DNA from: JBCDCP01 sp039181495
GTDB taxonomy: Bacteria > Pseudomonadota > Alphaproteobacteria > Rhizobiales > Tepidamorphaceae
Direction: 5' to 3'
Assembly: GCA_039181495.1 (NCBI GenBank)
Contig: JBCDCP010000067.1
Coordinates: forward strand, 1 to 17,131
Length of the DNA: 17,131 nt
Of this stretch, positions 1 to 8,150 are shown one piece after another. Made by a program: the position numbers and the translations under genes. How positions within the stretch are numbered: position 1 is the stretch's first letter; each line of letters starts with the position of its first letter. The notes beneath the pieces are model-generated. The model was not told where the DNA came from. It did not search any database and was given only the letters and a program-made list of their open reading frames with translations.

Positions 1-2
1 CG

Positions 3-977
3 GTTGCGGACTGGCTGGAGCGGCGTGGCGTACCGCGCATTGCCGCCTCGCTTCTGATCCTGGGCATTTTCCTGTTGCTATTTATCGGCGCGATCGTCGC
101 GCTGGTGCCGGCGTTACTCTCGCAGATCGAAGGATTTGTGGCGCGTTTGCCCGAATACACGGCCCGCTTAAGGGAACTGGCGACGTCCTGGTCAGATGGC
201 TGGCTGGGCCAGCTCATCCGCGAGCGGTCTGGTGAGATAGAAAGCAATATCGGTGGCTTTGCAACGACCCTGGCGGAGTGGCTGGCAGGGCTCCTGCAAT
301 CGGTCCTGAGCGGCGGCATGGCCATTGTCAATGTGCTGTCACTGTTCGTCGTGACGCCGGTGGTCGCCTTCTACATGCTGGTGGACTGGGACCGTATGGT
401 GGAACGCATTGATGGTCTGTTGCCACGCGACCAGCGGGACACAATCGCGAGGCTGGCCTCTGAAGTTGACGGCGCGCTTGCTGGCTTCGTCCGCGGACAG
501 AGTACGGTTTGCGTCGTGTTGGGTGTGTTCTACGCGGTCGGACTGAGCTTACTGGGACTGAATTTCGCTCTTTTGATTGGTCTTGCTGCGGGACTGATCA
601 GCTTCATTCCCTATATCGGATCGATTTCCGGTTTCATCATTGCTGTCGGCGTGGCGCTGGTTCAGTTCTGGCCCGACTGGACCATGGTCGCGGCGGTGGC
701 GGCGGTGTTCTTTGCCGGTCAGGCCCTCGAGGGGAACATTTTGCAGCCCAAGTTGGTTGGCGGGCATGTCGGACTTCATCCGGTGACGCTCATGTTCGCG
801 CTGTTTGCCTTTGGCTATCTGTTCGGTTTTGTAGGCATGCTGCTTGCGGTACCGATTGCAGCGGCAATCGGGGTGCTCGTCAGGTTTGGACAGGAACGGT
901 ATCTCGACAGCCCGATCTATGCCGGCTCGGCCGCCATGCGGACAGACAGGGGCCCGGACGACCCGTCGCGGGACTGA
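3..977 (+). CDS. AI-2E family transporter (PerM/YdiK-like), 5' partial
   Basis: Polytopic inner-membrane protein of the AI-2E exporter (PerM, formerly UPF0118) family. The reading frame is open to the left edge, so the true start lies outside the window; 324 residues are visible. The first visible residues (VADWLERRGVPR) match the family pattern just before a transmembrane helix. A long periplasmic-like amphipathic stretch follows, then a cluster of hydrophobic helices. Family-typical C-terminal features are visible: GLISFIPYIGS, then QALEGNILQPKLVGG, then HPVTLMFALFAFG and a final helix. The substrate is uncertain: the name comes from TqsA, and most members have no proven autoinducer role. 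Its stop codon overlaps the ribosome binding site of hdaA, so the two are probably co-transcribed and translationally coupled. Family assignment is confident; function is not. Confidence 0.9.
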   Translation, partial: VADWLERRGVPRIAASLLILGIFLLLFIGAIVALVPALLSQIEGFVARLPEYTARLRELATSWSDGWLGQLIRERSGEIESNIGGFATTLAEWLAGLLQSVLSGGMAIVNVLSLFVVTPVVAFYMLVDWDRMVERIDGLLPRDQRDTIARLASEVDGALAGFVRGQSTVCVVLGVFYAVGLSLLGLNFALLIGLAAGLISFIPYIGSISGFIIAVGVALVQFWPDWTMVAAVAAVFFAGQALEGNILQPKLVGGHVGLHPVTLMFALFAFGYLFGFVGMLLAVPIAAAIGVLVRFGQERYLDSPIYAGSAAMRTDRGPDDPSRD

Positions 978-986
978 GGCCGATCC

Positions 987-1676
987 ATGGCTGACGAACA
1001 ACCCAGACAATTGGCGCTCGATCTGCCGTTTGAAACCGCCATGGCACGCGATGATTTCATTGAAAGCGCCGGCAGTGCACTGGCGCGACACGCAATCGAT
1101 GCACCTGAGGACTGGTCGTTTCCCACATTGGCCATCGTCGCACCCTTAGGTGCAGGAAAGAGCCATTTGGCCCAGATCTGGGCCCATCAACAGCGTGCGG
1201 TAGTGGCCAGCGCAGCCGATCTCGACCGAGAATTCGCCGAACACGTTATTGCCGGCACCGATGCCGTTATCGAAGATGCGCCTGTCCCGTCACGCGATCA
1301 GGATGAAGCGCTGTTCCAGTTGCTCAATGCCAGTGCACATGGCCGGGCCCGAGTGCTGCTCACCGCAACGGTGCCGCCATCGCAATGGCCATCGGCCACC
1401 CACGATCTCAAATCACGACTGGCGGCCATTCCCGTGGTCACAATTGAGCCGCCAGACGATGCGCTGCTGACCGCCGTGATCATGAAACAGCTGGCGGATC
1501 GGCAAATCATGGTTGATTCCAAAGCGATTACCTATGCGAGCTCCAGGCTGGAGCGCACATTTGCTGCCGCACGGCAATTCGTTGCCGAGGTGGAAAGGCT
1601 GACCATCAGCAAGAAGCGCCATCTGACAGTGCCGGTGGCGCGTGAAGCCTTAGCGATACTGTCACAAACCGGTTAA
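987..1676 (+). CDS. hdaA: HdaA, DnaA-related regulator of replication initiation
   Basis: Small AAA+ protein of 229 residues that, by family knowledge, binds the DNA-loaded beta clamp and stimulates ATP hydrolysis by DnaA, preventing re-initiation. A clamp-binding motif, QLALDLPF, lies at residues 8-15. The P-loop is APLGAGKS at residues 52-59, followed by HLA; its first glycine is replaced by alanine. The Walker B region is AVIED at 93-97, with Glu where DnaA usually has the first Asp. KSRLAAIPVVTIEPPDD near the middle matches the DnaA sensor and arginine-finger region. There is no C-terminal DnaA DNA-binding domain, which separates it from DnaA itself. GAGG overlapping the previous stop codon serves as ribosome binding site, 7 nt before the ATG. 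The order PerM-HdaA-Ppk-Ppx is common in alphaproteobacteria. Confidence 0.88.
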   Translation: MADEQPRQLALDLPFETAMARDDFIESAGSALARHAIDAPEDWSFPTLAIVAPLGAGKSHLAQIWAHQQRAVVASAADLDREFAEHVIAGTDAVIEDAPVPSRDQDEALFQLLNASAHGRARVLLTATVPPSQWPSATHDLKSRLAAIPVVTIEPPDDALLTAVIMKQLADRQIMVDSKAITYASSRLERTFAAARQFVAEVERLTISKKRHLTVPVAREALAILSQTG

Positions 1677-1739
1677 TCTTGCGGCCCATAACCTGACCGA
1701 TTCACCTGCGCCTGTGGCATGATCATAGGCATGGACCTC

Positions 1740-1771
1740 ACAAGCCCCCATATCGGATCAAGGGGGCTTGT
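1740..1771. repeat. Perfect 10-bp inverted repeat in the ppk leader
   Basis: ACAAGCCCCC at 1740-1749 and its exact reverse complement GGGGGCTTGT at 1762-1771 enclose a 12-nt loop. The right arm ends 21 bp before the ppk start codon. No T-run follows on either strand, so it does not look like a canonical intrinsic terminator. It could be an RNA hairpin in the ppk 5' leader, an attenuating structure after hdaA, or a protein-binding dyad. The hexamer GGATCA lies in the loop (1755-1760) and again downstream of the right arm (1777-1782). The structure is directly visible; its role is inference. Confidence 0.75.
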
Positions 1772-1792
1772 CTCAAGGATCATGTAAGGACG

Positions 1793-4033
1793 ATGGACAA
1801 GACCGGCACAGCGGCAGTCGAAACCGAAAATGTAGCAGCCACAAGGGTCCGCAGCGCCGGTAGCGCGAAGGCTGGCCCGGCGCGCAACCAGGTGCGCAGT
1901 TTTGACGAGTGGATGGCGCTGCCCGAACGCTTCAACAACAGAGAACTCTCCTGGCTGTCGTTCAACAAGCGCGTCATGGAGGAGGCCGGCAATGAGGCCC
2001 ACCCGTTGTTAGAGCGGGTCCGCTTCCTGTCGATTTCCGGCAATAACCTCAACGAGTTCTTCATGGTCCGGGTTTCCGGACTGGTCGAGCAGGTGCGCGC
2101 CGGTATCACAACGCCTAGTCCTGATGGCCTGACACCGGCGCAGCAGCTCGAGCGCATCACCGACGCCGTAAACGATTTGACCAGCGCTCAGCAGAAGAGT
2201 TGGTTGCGGCTCAAGAAACTGCTCAAGGATGAGAGCATCGTCATCGTCCACGGCAACGAACTGACCCAGCGCGAACGGGCGTGGCTCGATGAGCACTTCC
2301 TGAGCTACGTCTTTCCGGTTCTGACGCCTCTCGCCGTCGACCCGGCACACCCATTCCCGTTCATTCCGAATCTCGGCTTTTCGCTGGCTCTTGAACTGGC
2401 GCGAAAGGGCGGTGGGATGACGGCCTTGATCCGTGTGCCGTCACAGATCGAACGGTTCATCCCATTGCCGCCTGAACCGCGCCGGCCGAATGTGACCCGC
2501 TTTATCAGTCTCGAGGACACGATCGGGCTCTATATCGACCGCCTCTTTCCTGGCTATGAGGTCAAGGGTATGGGGGCGTTTCGGATTGTTCGCGACTCAG
2601 ACATCGAGATTGAGGAAGAAGCTGAAGACCTGGTCCGGACCTTCGAAACCATGCTGAAGCGCCGCCGTCGTGGTTCGGTGACCAGACTTGAGATCGAAAG
2701 CGCCATGCCAGAGACACTGGCCGGGATCGTGGCCGAGGCGCTTGATGTGGAGGAAGACGGAGTCGTCACACTCGATGGCATGCTGGCACTGAACGACCTC
2801 AGCCAGCTCGTCGATATCGACCGGCCGGAACTGAAGTTCAAACCTTATACGCCCCGCTTTCCCGAACGCATCCGGGAGTTTGGTGGCGATTGTTTCGCCG
2901 CGATCAAGGCGAAGGACCTGATTGTTCACCACCCCTACGAGTCCTTCGACGTCGTGGTGCAGTATCTCAACCAGGCCGCCCGCGATCCTGATGTTCTTGC
3001 GATCAAACAGACGCTGTACAGGACATCGAAGGACAGTCCGATTATTCGCGCCCTGAGCGAAGCGGCCGAGGCCGGCAAGTCTGTCACTGCGCTGGTCGAA
3101 CTCAAGGCCCGGTTCGACGAGGAGGCCAACATCCGTTGGGCGCGGGATCTCGAACGGGCCGGCGTTCAGGTCGTCTTTGGCTTCATGGAGCTCAAGACCC
3201 ACTCAAAGCTGTCCATGGTGGTGCGCCGCGAGGCCGGCCATTTGACGACGTACTGCCATATCGGGACAGGCAACTATCATCCGATCACAGCACGGATTTA
3301 CACCGATCTGTCATTCTTCACTGCTGATCCGGTGATCGCCCGCGATGTGGCGCGAATCTTCAATTTCATCACCGGTTACGCCCAGCCCAAAGACCTTGAA
3401 GTCATGGCCATGTCGCCGATGACCATGAAGCCGATGATCCTTCAGGGAATCGATCAGGAGATTGTCAACGCCAAGGCCGGCAAACCGGCCCAGATCTGGT
3501 GCAAGATGAACTCGCTGGTCGATCCCGAAGTGATCGACGGATTTTACCGGGCTTCCCAAGCGGGCGTGAAGGTCGATCTGGTCATCCGCGGGATTTGTTG
3601 CCTCCGCCCGGGTATCAAGGGCCTTTCGGAGAACATCCGGGTCAAGTCCATTGTCGGCCGGTTCCTCGAACACTCGCGCATTCTGTGCTTTGCCAATGGC
3701 AAGCAGATGCCGTCATCCAGCGCCCGGGTCTATATCGGATCGGCAGACCTTATGCCGCGCAATCTTGATCGCCGGGTCGAGTCGATGGTCTCGATCACAA
3801 ATCCAACTGTGCATGAACAGGTTCTCGGGCAGATTATGGTGGCAAATCTGCTCGACAATCAGCAAAGCTGGGGCATAGACGGGGATGGCCAATCGACCCG
3901 CATCCAGCTGGCCGAGGGCGAGGAACCGTTCAACGCGCACAAATTTTTCATGACCAATCCAAGTCTGTCAGGCCGTGGCCGCTCGCTTCGCAAACATTCT
4001 CCAGTCAGTCTCGCCAAATCCTTCCGATTCTGA
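1793..4033 (+). CDS. ppk: Polyphosphate kinase 1
   Basis: Reversibly transfers the gamma-phosphate of ATP to inorganic polyphosphate. At 746 residues it is somewhat longer than the E. coli enzyme, mainly because of an N-terminal Ala/Thr/Ser-rich extension of about 40 residues before the conserved RELSWLSFN. The order is N-terminal domain, middle domain (head), then two phospholipase-D-like C-terminal domains. The autophosphorylated histidine is His470 in ELKTHSKL, and the second catalytic histidine is His489 in CHIGTGNYHP; the 19-residue spacing equals that of E. coli His435 and His454. ELKARFDEEANIRWA, which precedes them, is also characteristic. The C-terminus (FFMTNPSLSGRGRSL) is of the alphaproteobacterial type. 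AAGGA precedes the ATG by only 2 nt. ppx starts 16 bp downstream, so synthesis and degradation of polyphosphate are probably co-expressed. Confidence 0.97.
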   Translation: MDKTGTAAVETENVAATRVRSAGSAKAGPARNQVRSFDEWMALPERFNNRELSWLSFNKRVMEEAGNEAHPLLERVRFLSISGNNLNEFFMVRVSGLVEQVRAGITTPSPDGLTPAQQLERITDAVNDLTSAQQKSWLRLKKLLKDESIVIVHGNELTQRERAWLDEHFLSYVFPVLTPLAVDPAHPFPFIPNLGFSLALELARKGGGMTALIRVPSQIERFIPLPPEPRRPNVTRFISLEDTIGLYIDRLFPGYEVKGMGAFRIVRDSDIEIEEEAEDLVRTFETMLKRRRRGSVTRLEIESAMPETLAGIVAEALDVEEDGVVTLDGMLALNDLSQLVDIDRPELKFKPYTPRFPERIREFGGDCFAAIKAKDLIVHHPYESFDVVVQYLNQAARDPDVLAIKQTLYRTSKDSPIIRALSEAAEAGKSVTALVELKARFDEEANIRWARDLERAGVQVVFGFMELKTHSKLSMVVRREAGHLTTYCHIGTGNYHPITARIYTDLSFFTADPVIARDVARIFNFITGYAQPKDLEVMAMSPMTMKPMILQGIDQEIVNAKAGKPAQIWCKMNSLVDPEVIDGFYRASQAGVKVDLVIRGICCLRPGIKGLSENIRVKSIVGRFLEHSRILCFANGKQMPSSSARVYIGSADLMPRNLDRRVESMVSITNPTVHEQVLGQIMVANLLDNQQSWGIDGDGQSTRIQLAEGEEPFNAHKFFMTNPSLSGRGRSLRKHSPVSLAKSFRF

Positions 4034-4049
4034 GGCCGGAGAGGGGGGC

Positions 4050-5558
4050 ATGCAAACGGCACCGGGGCGCCTCAGCGGCCTGACACCGGTGGGCATTATC
4101 GACATCGGGTCAAACTCGGTGCGGCTGGTTGTCTATGAGGGTCTGACGCGCGCACCGACGCCGATCTTCAATGAAAAAGCGCTTTGCGGGCTGGGCAGCG
4201 AGATTGCCTCAACCGGCCGTCTCAATGATGACGCCGTGGAGAACGCCTTGGCGACCCTCAAGCGTTATCGTGCTCTCGCCGACCAGATGCATGTTGGTTC
4301 GATACACGTCTTGGCGACAGCCGCGGTCCGCGAAGCGGAAAATGGGCAGGCCTTTGCGGAGATGGCAATGGAGGCCTGCCAGGCGCCATTATCGATCCTG
4401 ACCGGTCGCGACGAGGCGCGCTTGGCGGGGTTTGGAGTCGTCTCTGGTCTCGACCGGCCCAACGGATTGGCCGGTGACATGGGCGGCGGCAGCCTTGAGC
4501 TGATCGACGTTGCCGGCCAGGCGCTGGGCGAGGGGGTCACCCTGCCGCTCGGCGGCTTACGACTGCGTGACTCCTTCGGCAACACCAGCAAGAAGGCAGC
4601 AGCTCACGTCAAGGACGTCGTAGAGGCTTGCGATCTCTTTGATACGGGTCGTGGCCGTGACTTCTATGCCATCGGCGGAACGTTCCGGGCGCTGGCGCGA
4701 CTGCATATGGCACAGAGTGAGCATCCGTTGCGTGTCATGCATCACTACGCAGTGCCCACTGGCAAGGCGGTGGATTTTCTGCGTCAGGTCATCCGTGCAA
4801 AGGACCTCAACCTGCCTGGTATCGAAGCGGTTTCGCAGGCGCGGCAGGACTTGTTGCCCTATGGGGCGCTGGTCTTGGAAGCGGTTCTGGAACGGATGCA
4901 GCCGTCCCGTCTCGTCGTCTCGGCGCTCGGTGTCCGCGAAGGCCTGCTGTTCGGACTGCTTGATGAAGGTGTCCAGAACCAGGACCCGCTAATCGAAGCC
5001 GCGCGTGATCTCGGTGGCCTGCGGTCGCGCTCGCCACAGCACGGCGAAGAACTGATTGCCTGGACCGACAAGCTGTTTGCAACGCTCGATCTCGACGAGA
5101 CCGTCTCGGAAAAGCGCCTGCGTCACGCGGCCTGCCTTCTTGCCGATATCGGCTGGCGTGCACATCCCGATTATCGAGGCGAGCAGAGCGTCAACATTGT
5201 CACAAATGCCGCGTTCGTTGGTGTTGACCATCCGGGCCGCGTCTTTATCGCCACAGCGATCGCGGTACGCCACAACGGCTTGAACGGCGAAGGGTTGCCA
5301 CTCCGTCTGACCGAGATCGCACCGCCCCGCCATCTCGAGCGGGCCAGAGTGCTGGGATGTGCGCTCCGTATCGCCTATCTCATTTCAGCAAGCATGCCCG
5401 GTGTGCTCGGAATTATGCCGCTGACCCAACAGGATGGAAAACTGGTGCTGTCGATCCCATCAGGTCATGAAGCGCTTGACGGACCGCGCGTGGCGAGTCG
5501 GCTCAAGCATCTTGCGCGGCTGGTCGACCTTGGACAGGAAATCCGGTTCGGCACATAG
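4050..5558 (+). CDS. ppx: Exopolyphosphatase, Ppx/GppA family
   Basis: Member of the ASKHA-fold Ppx/GppA phosphatases, which release orthophosphate from polyphosphate ends or hydrolyse pppGpp. I chose the ATG at 4050 (502 residues) because GGAGAGGGGGG lies just upstream and the conserved phosphate-1 motif GIIDIGSNSVRLVVYEG begins at residue 15. The in-frame start at 3975 would overlap ppk and adds no conserved sequence. The second phosphate-binding loop is GDMGGGSLELIDV from residue 142, and LATAAVREAENG precedes it. The C-terminal half, after about residue 310, is the HD-like helical domain found in longer family members. Placement directly behind ppk favours polyphosphate as main substrate, but the sequence alone does not exclude pppGpp activity. 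Confidence 0.93.
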   Translation: MQTAPGRLSGLTPVGIIDIGSNSVRLVVYEGLTRAPTPIFNEKALCGLGSEIASTGRLNDDAVENALATLKRYRALADQMHVGSIHVLATAAVREAENGQAFAEMAMEACQAPLSILTGRDEARLAGFGVVSGLDRPNGLAGDMGGGSLELIDVAGQALGEGVTLPLGGLRLRDSFGNTSKKAAAHVKDVVEACDLFDTGRGRDFYAIGGTFRALARLHMAQSEHPLRVMHHYAVPTGKAVDFLRQVIRAKDLNLPGIEAVSQARQDLLPYGALVLEAVLERMQPSRLVVSALGVREGLLFGLLDEGVQNQDPLIEAARDLGGLRSRSPQHGEELIAWTDKLFATLDLDETVSEKRLRHAACLLADIGWRAHPDYRGEQSVNIVTNAAFVGVDHPGRVFIATAIAVRHNGLNGEGLPLRLTEIAPPRHLERARVLGCALRIAYLISASMPGVLGIMPLTQQDGKLVLSIPSGHEALDGPRVASRLKHLARLVDLGQEIRFGT

Positions 5559-5600
5559 CGCGACAGTCGAGCGCCACACAGTTACGCACGTATAGGCGTA

Positions 5601-6767
5601 TCAATCTCCGTCAGGTAGAACGTCGATGATCTCTAGACGTTTGCCGTGAGCGGCGAGAGCGATTTCCCCGCGCTTGAGCTTCAAAGCTTCCTCGCCAAAC
5701 AGTTTCCGGCGCCAGCCCTTCAGCGCTGGTACATCCGCCTCGGCTTCGCGGGCGATTGCATCGAGATCCTCAGCATTGGCGATCATGCGCGTGGCCACGC
5801 CATGCTGGTCACCGACATGCTTCAACAGTGCGCGCAACAGATCGACAACCGCCTGGGGTGCTGGCGCATTGCGCGCATGTTTGGGAAGTTTGGGCAGTTC
5901 TTCCTTGGGAATATCCTCGAGTTCGCTGATCAGATTAGCGATAGCCTTGCCGTCCTTTGACTTGCCAAATCCCCTGGGTACTGCCCGCAGCCGTTCCATG
6001 GACTCGGTGTCCTTGGGACCTTGCGTCGACAGCTCATAGATGGCGTCGTCTTTCAGGATGCGTCCGCGTGGCACATTGCGCGACTGCGCCTGTTCTTCGC
6101 GCCAGGCGGCAAGCCGCCTCAGGCGCAGCAGTTCACGCGGTTTGCGGGCCCGGTTCTTGAGCCGTTGCCAGGCGTTGTCCGGTTCCATGCGATAGGTGTC
6201 TTCGGCAGTCAGGATCGCCATTTCCTCGGCAAGCCAGCTGCTCCGCCCGTTATCGCCGAGTTTGCCGTGCAACGTCTGGTAAACATCCACCAGGTGCAGC
6301 ACGTCAGCAGCCGCGTAGTTCGCCTGCTTGTCGGTCAGTGGTCGGCGGCTCCAATCGGTGAACCGTGATGACTTATCGATCTCAGTTCCGCTGATCTTCT
6401 GAACGAGCGCGTCGTAGCCAACCGACTCGCCATAGCCGCAAACGGCTGCGGCGACCTGTGTGTCGAAAACAGGTGAGGGGACCTTGCCGGTCGCGTGGTA
6501 GATGATCTCGATATCCTGCCGTGCGGCATGAAACACCTTGAGCACAGGCTCTTCGATCATCAGTGACCAGAAGGGCCCAAGGTCGAGTTTGTTTTCAAGC
6601 GGGTCGACCAGCACCACATCCTTGCCCGGTCCCGACATCTGGATCAGACAGAGCTTGGGATAATAGGTCGTTTCCCGCAGGAATTCTGTGTCGATTGTCA
6701 GAAACGGGCCTTTGGCCAGTTCCGCACAGGCCTGTTTGAGGGCCTTTGTTGTCGCGATTGTTCTCAT
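5601..6767 (-). CDS. rnd: Ribonuclease D
   Basis: 3'-5' exoribonuclease of the DEDDy class, involved in tRNA 3'-end maturation and RNA turnover. The protein has 388 residues, close to E. coli Rnd. Exo I is FLTIDTEFLRE with Asp26 and Glu28. Exo II is VFHAARQDIEIIYH with Asp85, followed by Asp102 in PVFDTQVAA. Exo III is NYAAADVLHL with Tyr151 and Asp155. An HRDC domain follows, recognisable from LRRLAAWREEQAQSRNVPRG. The ATG at 6767 was preferred over an upstream in-frame TTG at 6776, because GGGGCG sits just before the ATG and the TTG gains nothing. The gene is convergent with ppx (42-bp gap) and lies 11 bp after the MFS gene on the same strand, so the two are probably in one operon. Confidence 0.95.
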   Translation of the reverse strand: MRTIATTKALKQACAELAKGPFLTIDTEFLRETTYYPKLCLIQMSGPGKDVVLVDPLENKLDLGPFWSLMIEEPVLKVFHAARQDIEIIYHATGKVPSPVFDTQVAAAVCGYGESVGYDALVQKISGTEIDKSSRFTDWSRRPLTDKQANYAAADVLHLVDVYQTLHGKLGDNGRSSWLAEEMAILTAEDTYRMEPDNAWQRLKNRARKPRELLRLRRLAAWREEQAQSRNVPRGRILKDDAIYELSTQGPKDTESMERLRAVPRGFGKSKDGKAIANLISELEDIPKEELPKLPKHARNAPAPQAVVDLLRALLKHVGDQHGVATRMIANAEDLDAIAREAEADVPALKGWRRKLFGEEALKLKRGEIALAAHGKRLEIIDVLPDGD

Positions 6768-6778
6768 TCGCCCCAAAT

Positions 6779-8005
6779 TCAGTCGTCAGACGCGGAGTCT
6801 CGCCGCGCCAGCCGATATAGCACGGGCGAAGTACGCAGCAAGCCGACGAAGCGACCGGTCACCGCCACACGCGGACCACGCAGGGCACGCAGACCGGTGT
6901 AAGCCAGCAGCGAACCATGGATGAGGCTGGTGTAGATGAACAGCGCTGCGGTGCCGTAACGATCCATGACGAAGGAGGCAAGCAGCGGCCCGATGATCGC
7001 GCCAATGGCGAAGAAGAAGGTCAGCCCGGCAGCCACCAGCACATACTGGGTATCCGCAGCACGGTCATTGGCGTGCGCCGCCGACAGCGAATAGATCGGC
7101 AAAGCGAATGCGCCAAAGGCGAAGATGCCGATCATGTTGAGGGTGGGATCGTTTTCAGCGATCAGCGACAAAAACAGCCCCGACAAGACCGCACCGCTGG
7201 TCGCAATGGCAATAGCGGTGCGCCGGTTGAACCGATCAGACAACCAGCCAAGCGGATACTGCAGCAAGACACCACCGGCGATGCCTGCACTGATGAATGT
7301 GGCCACGCCGGCATCATCCAGTCCGATGTCCCGGGCATAGAGCGGCGAGATCAGCCGGAAGGCTGAATTGGTCATGCCGATGCTCATGCAGCTCATGCAG
7401 GCGAGTGGCGATAGAGCCCAGATCGCCTTCAGATCGAAATGAAAATTGTCTGGTGGAGCGGGCCGTGATCGGTCGCTGAGTGAAATCGGAACCAGCGAAA
7501 ATGCAAACAGGATCGCGGTCATCGAGAAAATGACGTAACCCTCGACCCCGAAAACCGGGATCAGAAACTGCGCGCCAGTCACCGCACCAAGATCGATGAT
7601 TCGGTAGATCGACAGGAGCCGGGCGCGGCTGCCTTGTTCGGCGCTGGCGTTCAGCCAGCTCTCGACCGTTGTGAACAGCCCCGAGAAGCAGAAGCCCATC
7701 ATCAGCCGAATGATGGTCCAGGAAATGGGGTCAATCGCGACGACGAGGAGCAACGTGCCGATTGCCGAGAGCGCGGCCATGGCTGCAAAGACACGAATAT
7801 GCCCCACCGATTGCAGCAATCGTGGCGCAAAGATGCTGGCAGTCAGGTAGCCAATGAAATAGGCCGCACTGATCACGCCGATATAGACCGTGGAAAAACC
7901 CTCGGAGCTGGCCCGCAACGCCACGAGCGTGCCCTGCAGGCCGTTGGCAGCAAGCAGGACGCCGGCCGCTGCGAGCAGGGGAACCAACGGTCGAATTCGG
8001 GTCAT
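6779..8005 (-). CDS. MFS transporter, YcaD-like
   Basis: Predicted inner-membrane permease of 408 residues with about 12 hydrophobic helices. It resembles the YcaD subgroup of the major facilitator superfamily: GVLLAANGLQGTLVALR in helix 1, the ESWLNA motif after helix 4, and the loop motif GWLSDRFNRR between the two halves. The ATG at 8005 was chosen because hydrophobic sequence starts immediately after MTRIRPLVP, and GGAAAG lies about 10 nt upstream. The longer frame, to 8128, begins with a charged, non-conserved segment that reaches back to the aspS promoter region. The substrate is unknown; YcaD-type proteins are poorly characterised. It lies directly upstream of rnd, but no functional link between the two is evident. 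Confidence 0.88.
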   Translation of the reverse strand: MTRIRPLVPLLAAAGVLLAANGLQGTLVALRASSEGFSTVYIGVISAAYFIGYLTASIFAPRLLQSVGHIRVFAAMAALSAIGTLLLVVAIDPISWTIIRLMMGFCFSGLFTTVESWLNASAEQGSRARLLSIYRIIDLGAVTGAQFLIPVFGVEGYVIFSMTAILFAFSLVPISLSDRSRPAPPDNFHFDLKAIWALSPLACMSCMSIGMTNSAFRLISPLYARDIGLDDAGVATFISAGIAGGVLLQYPLGWLSDRFNRRTAIAIATSGAVLSGLFLSLIAENDPTLNMIGIFAFGAFALPIYSLSAAHANDRAADTQYVLVAAGLTFFFAIGAIIGPLLASFVMDRYGTAALFIYTSLIHGSLLAYTGLRALRGPRVAVTGRFVGLLRTSPVLYRLARRDSASDD

Positions 8006-8150
8006 GAGTCGTGCTTTCCGCGCCGGATCAGCTAGAGCCTTGTGAGCTTCGCCGCTATCAGAGCTGCCAGTCCAGCGCTCGCCTTGACAAGGTCTCTGAT
8101 CTTTGTGCTTGTCCGCGCGAATTCTCAAGCGGCTTTTCCGGATATCTCCA
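8006..8150. other. Divergent intergenic region between the MFS gene and aspS
   Basis: This 145-bp segment separates two divergently transcribed genes, so it should hold promoters for both. On the + strand a consensus -35 hexamer is visible (listed separately). On the - strand I could not find a well-spaced pair of hexamers. I see no T-box, other riboswitch-like fold, long hairpin or repeat. Confidence 0.5.
8084..8112 (+). promoter_or_regulatory. Putative aspS promoter
   Basis: CTTGACA (TTGACA at 8084-8089) matches the sigma-70 -35 consensus used in alphaproteobacteria. The expected -10 position, about 16-17 bp downstream, reads TGCTTG/GCTTGT and is a poor match. Position and strand fit a short leader of roughly 30 nt before the aspS ATG. 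Only the -35 element is convincing. Confidence 0.35.

Noticed and set aside
1677..1792. PhoB box upstream of ppk
   Set aside because: I looked for paired CTGTCAT-like repeats, since ppk is often phosphate-regulated, and found only weak single matches.
3975..4049. Upstream in-frame start extending ppx by 25 residues into ppk
   Set aside because: The extension has no conserved sequence and overlaps ppk; the ATG at 4050 has a strong ribosome binding site and lies just before the conserved phosphate-1 motif.
5583..5600. Small hairpin TACGC/GCGTA between ppx and rnd as a bidirectional terminator
   Set aside because: The stem has only 5 bp, the loop is 8 nt, and no T-run follows on either strand.
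8006..8128. N-terminal extension of the MFS protein to 8128
   Set aside because: The extra 41 residues are charged and non-conserved, and they run into the aspS promoter region; the ATG at 8005 directly precedes the first transmembrane helix.
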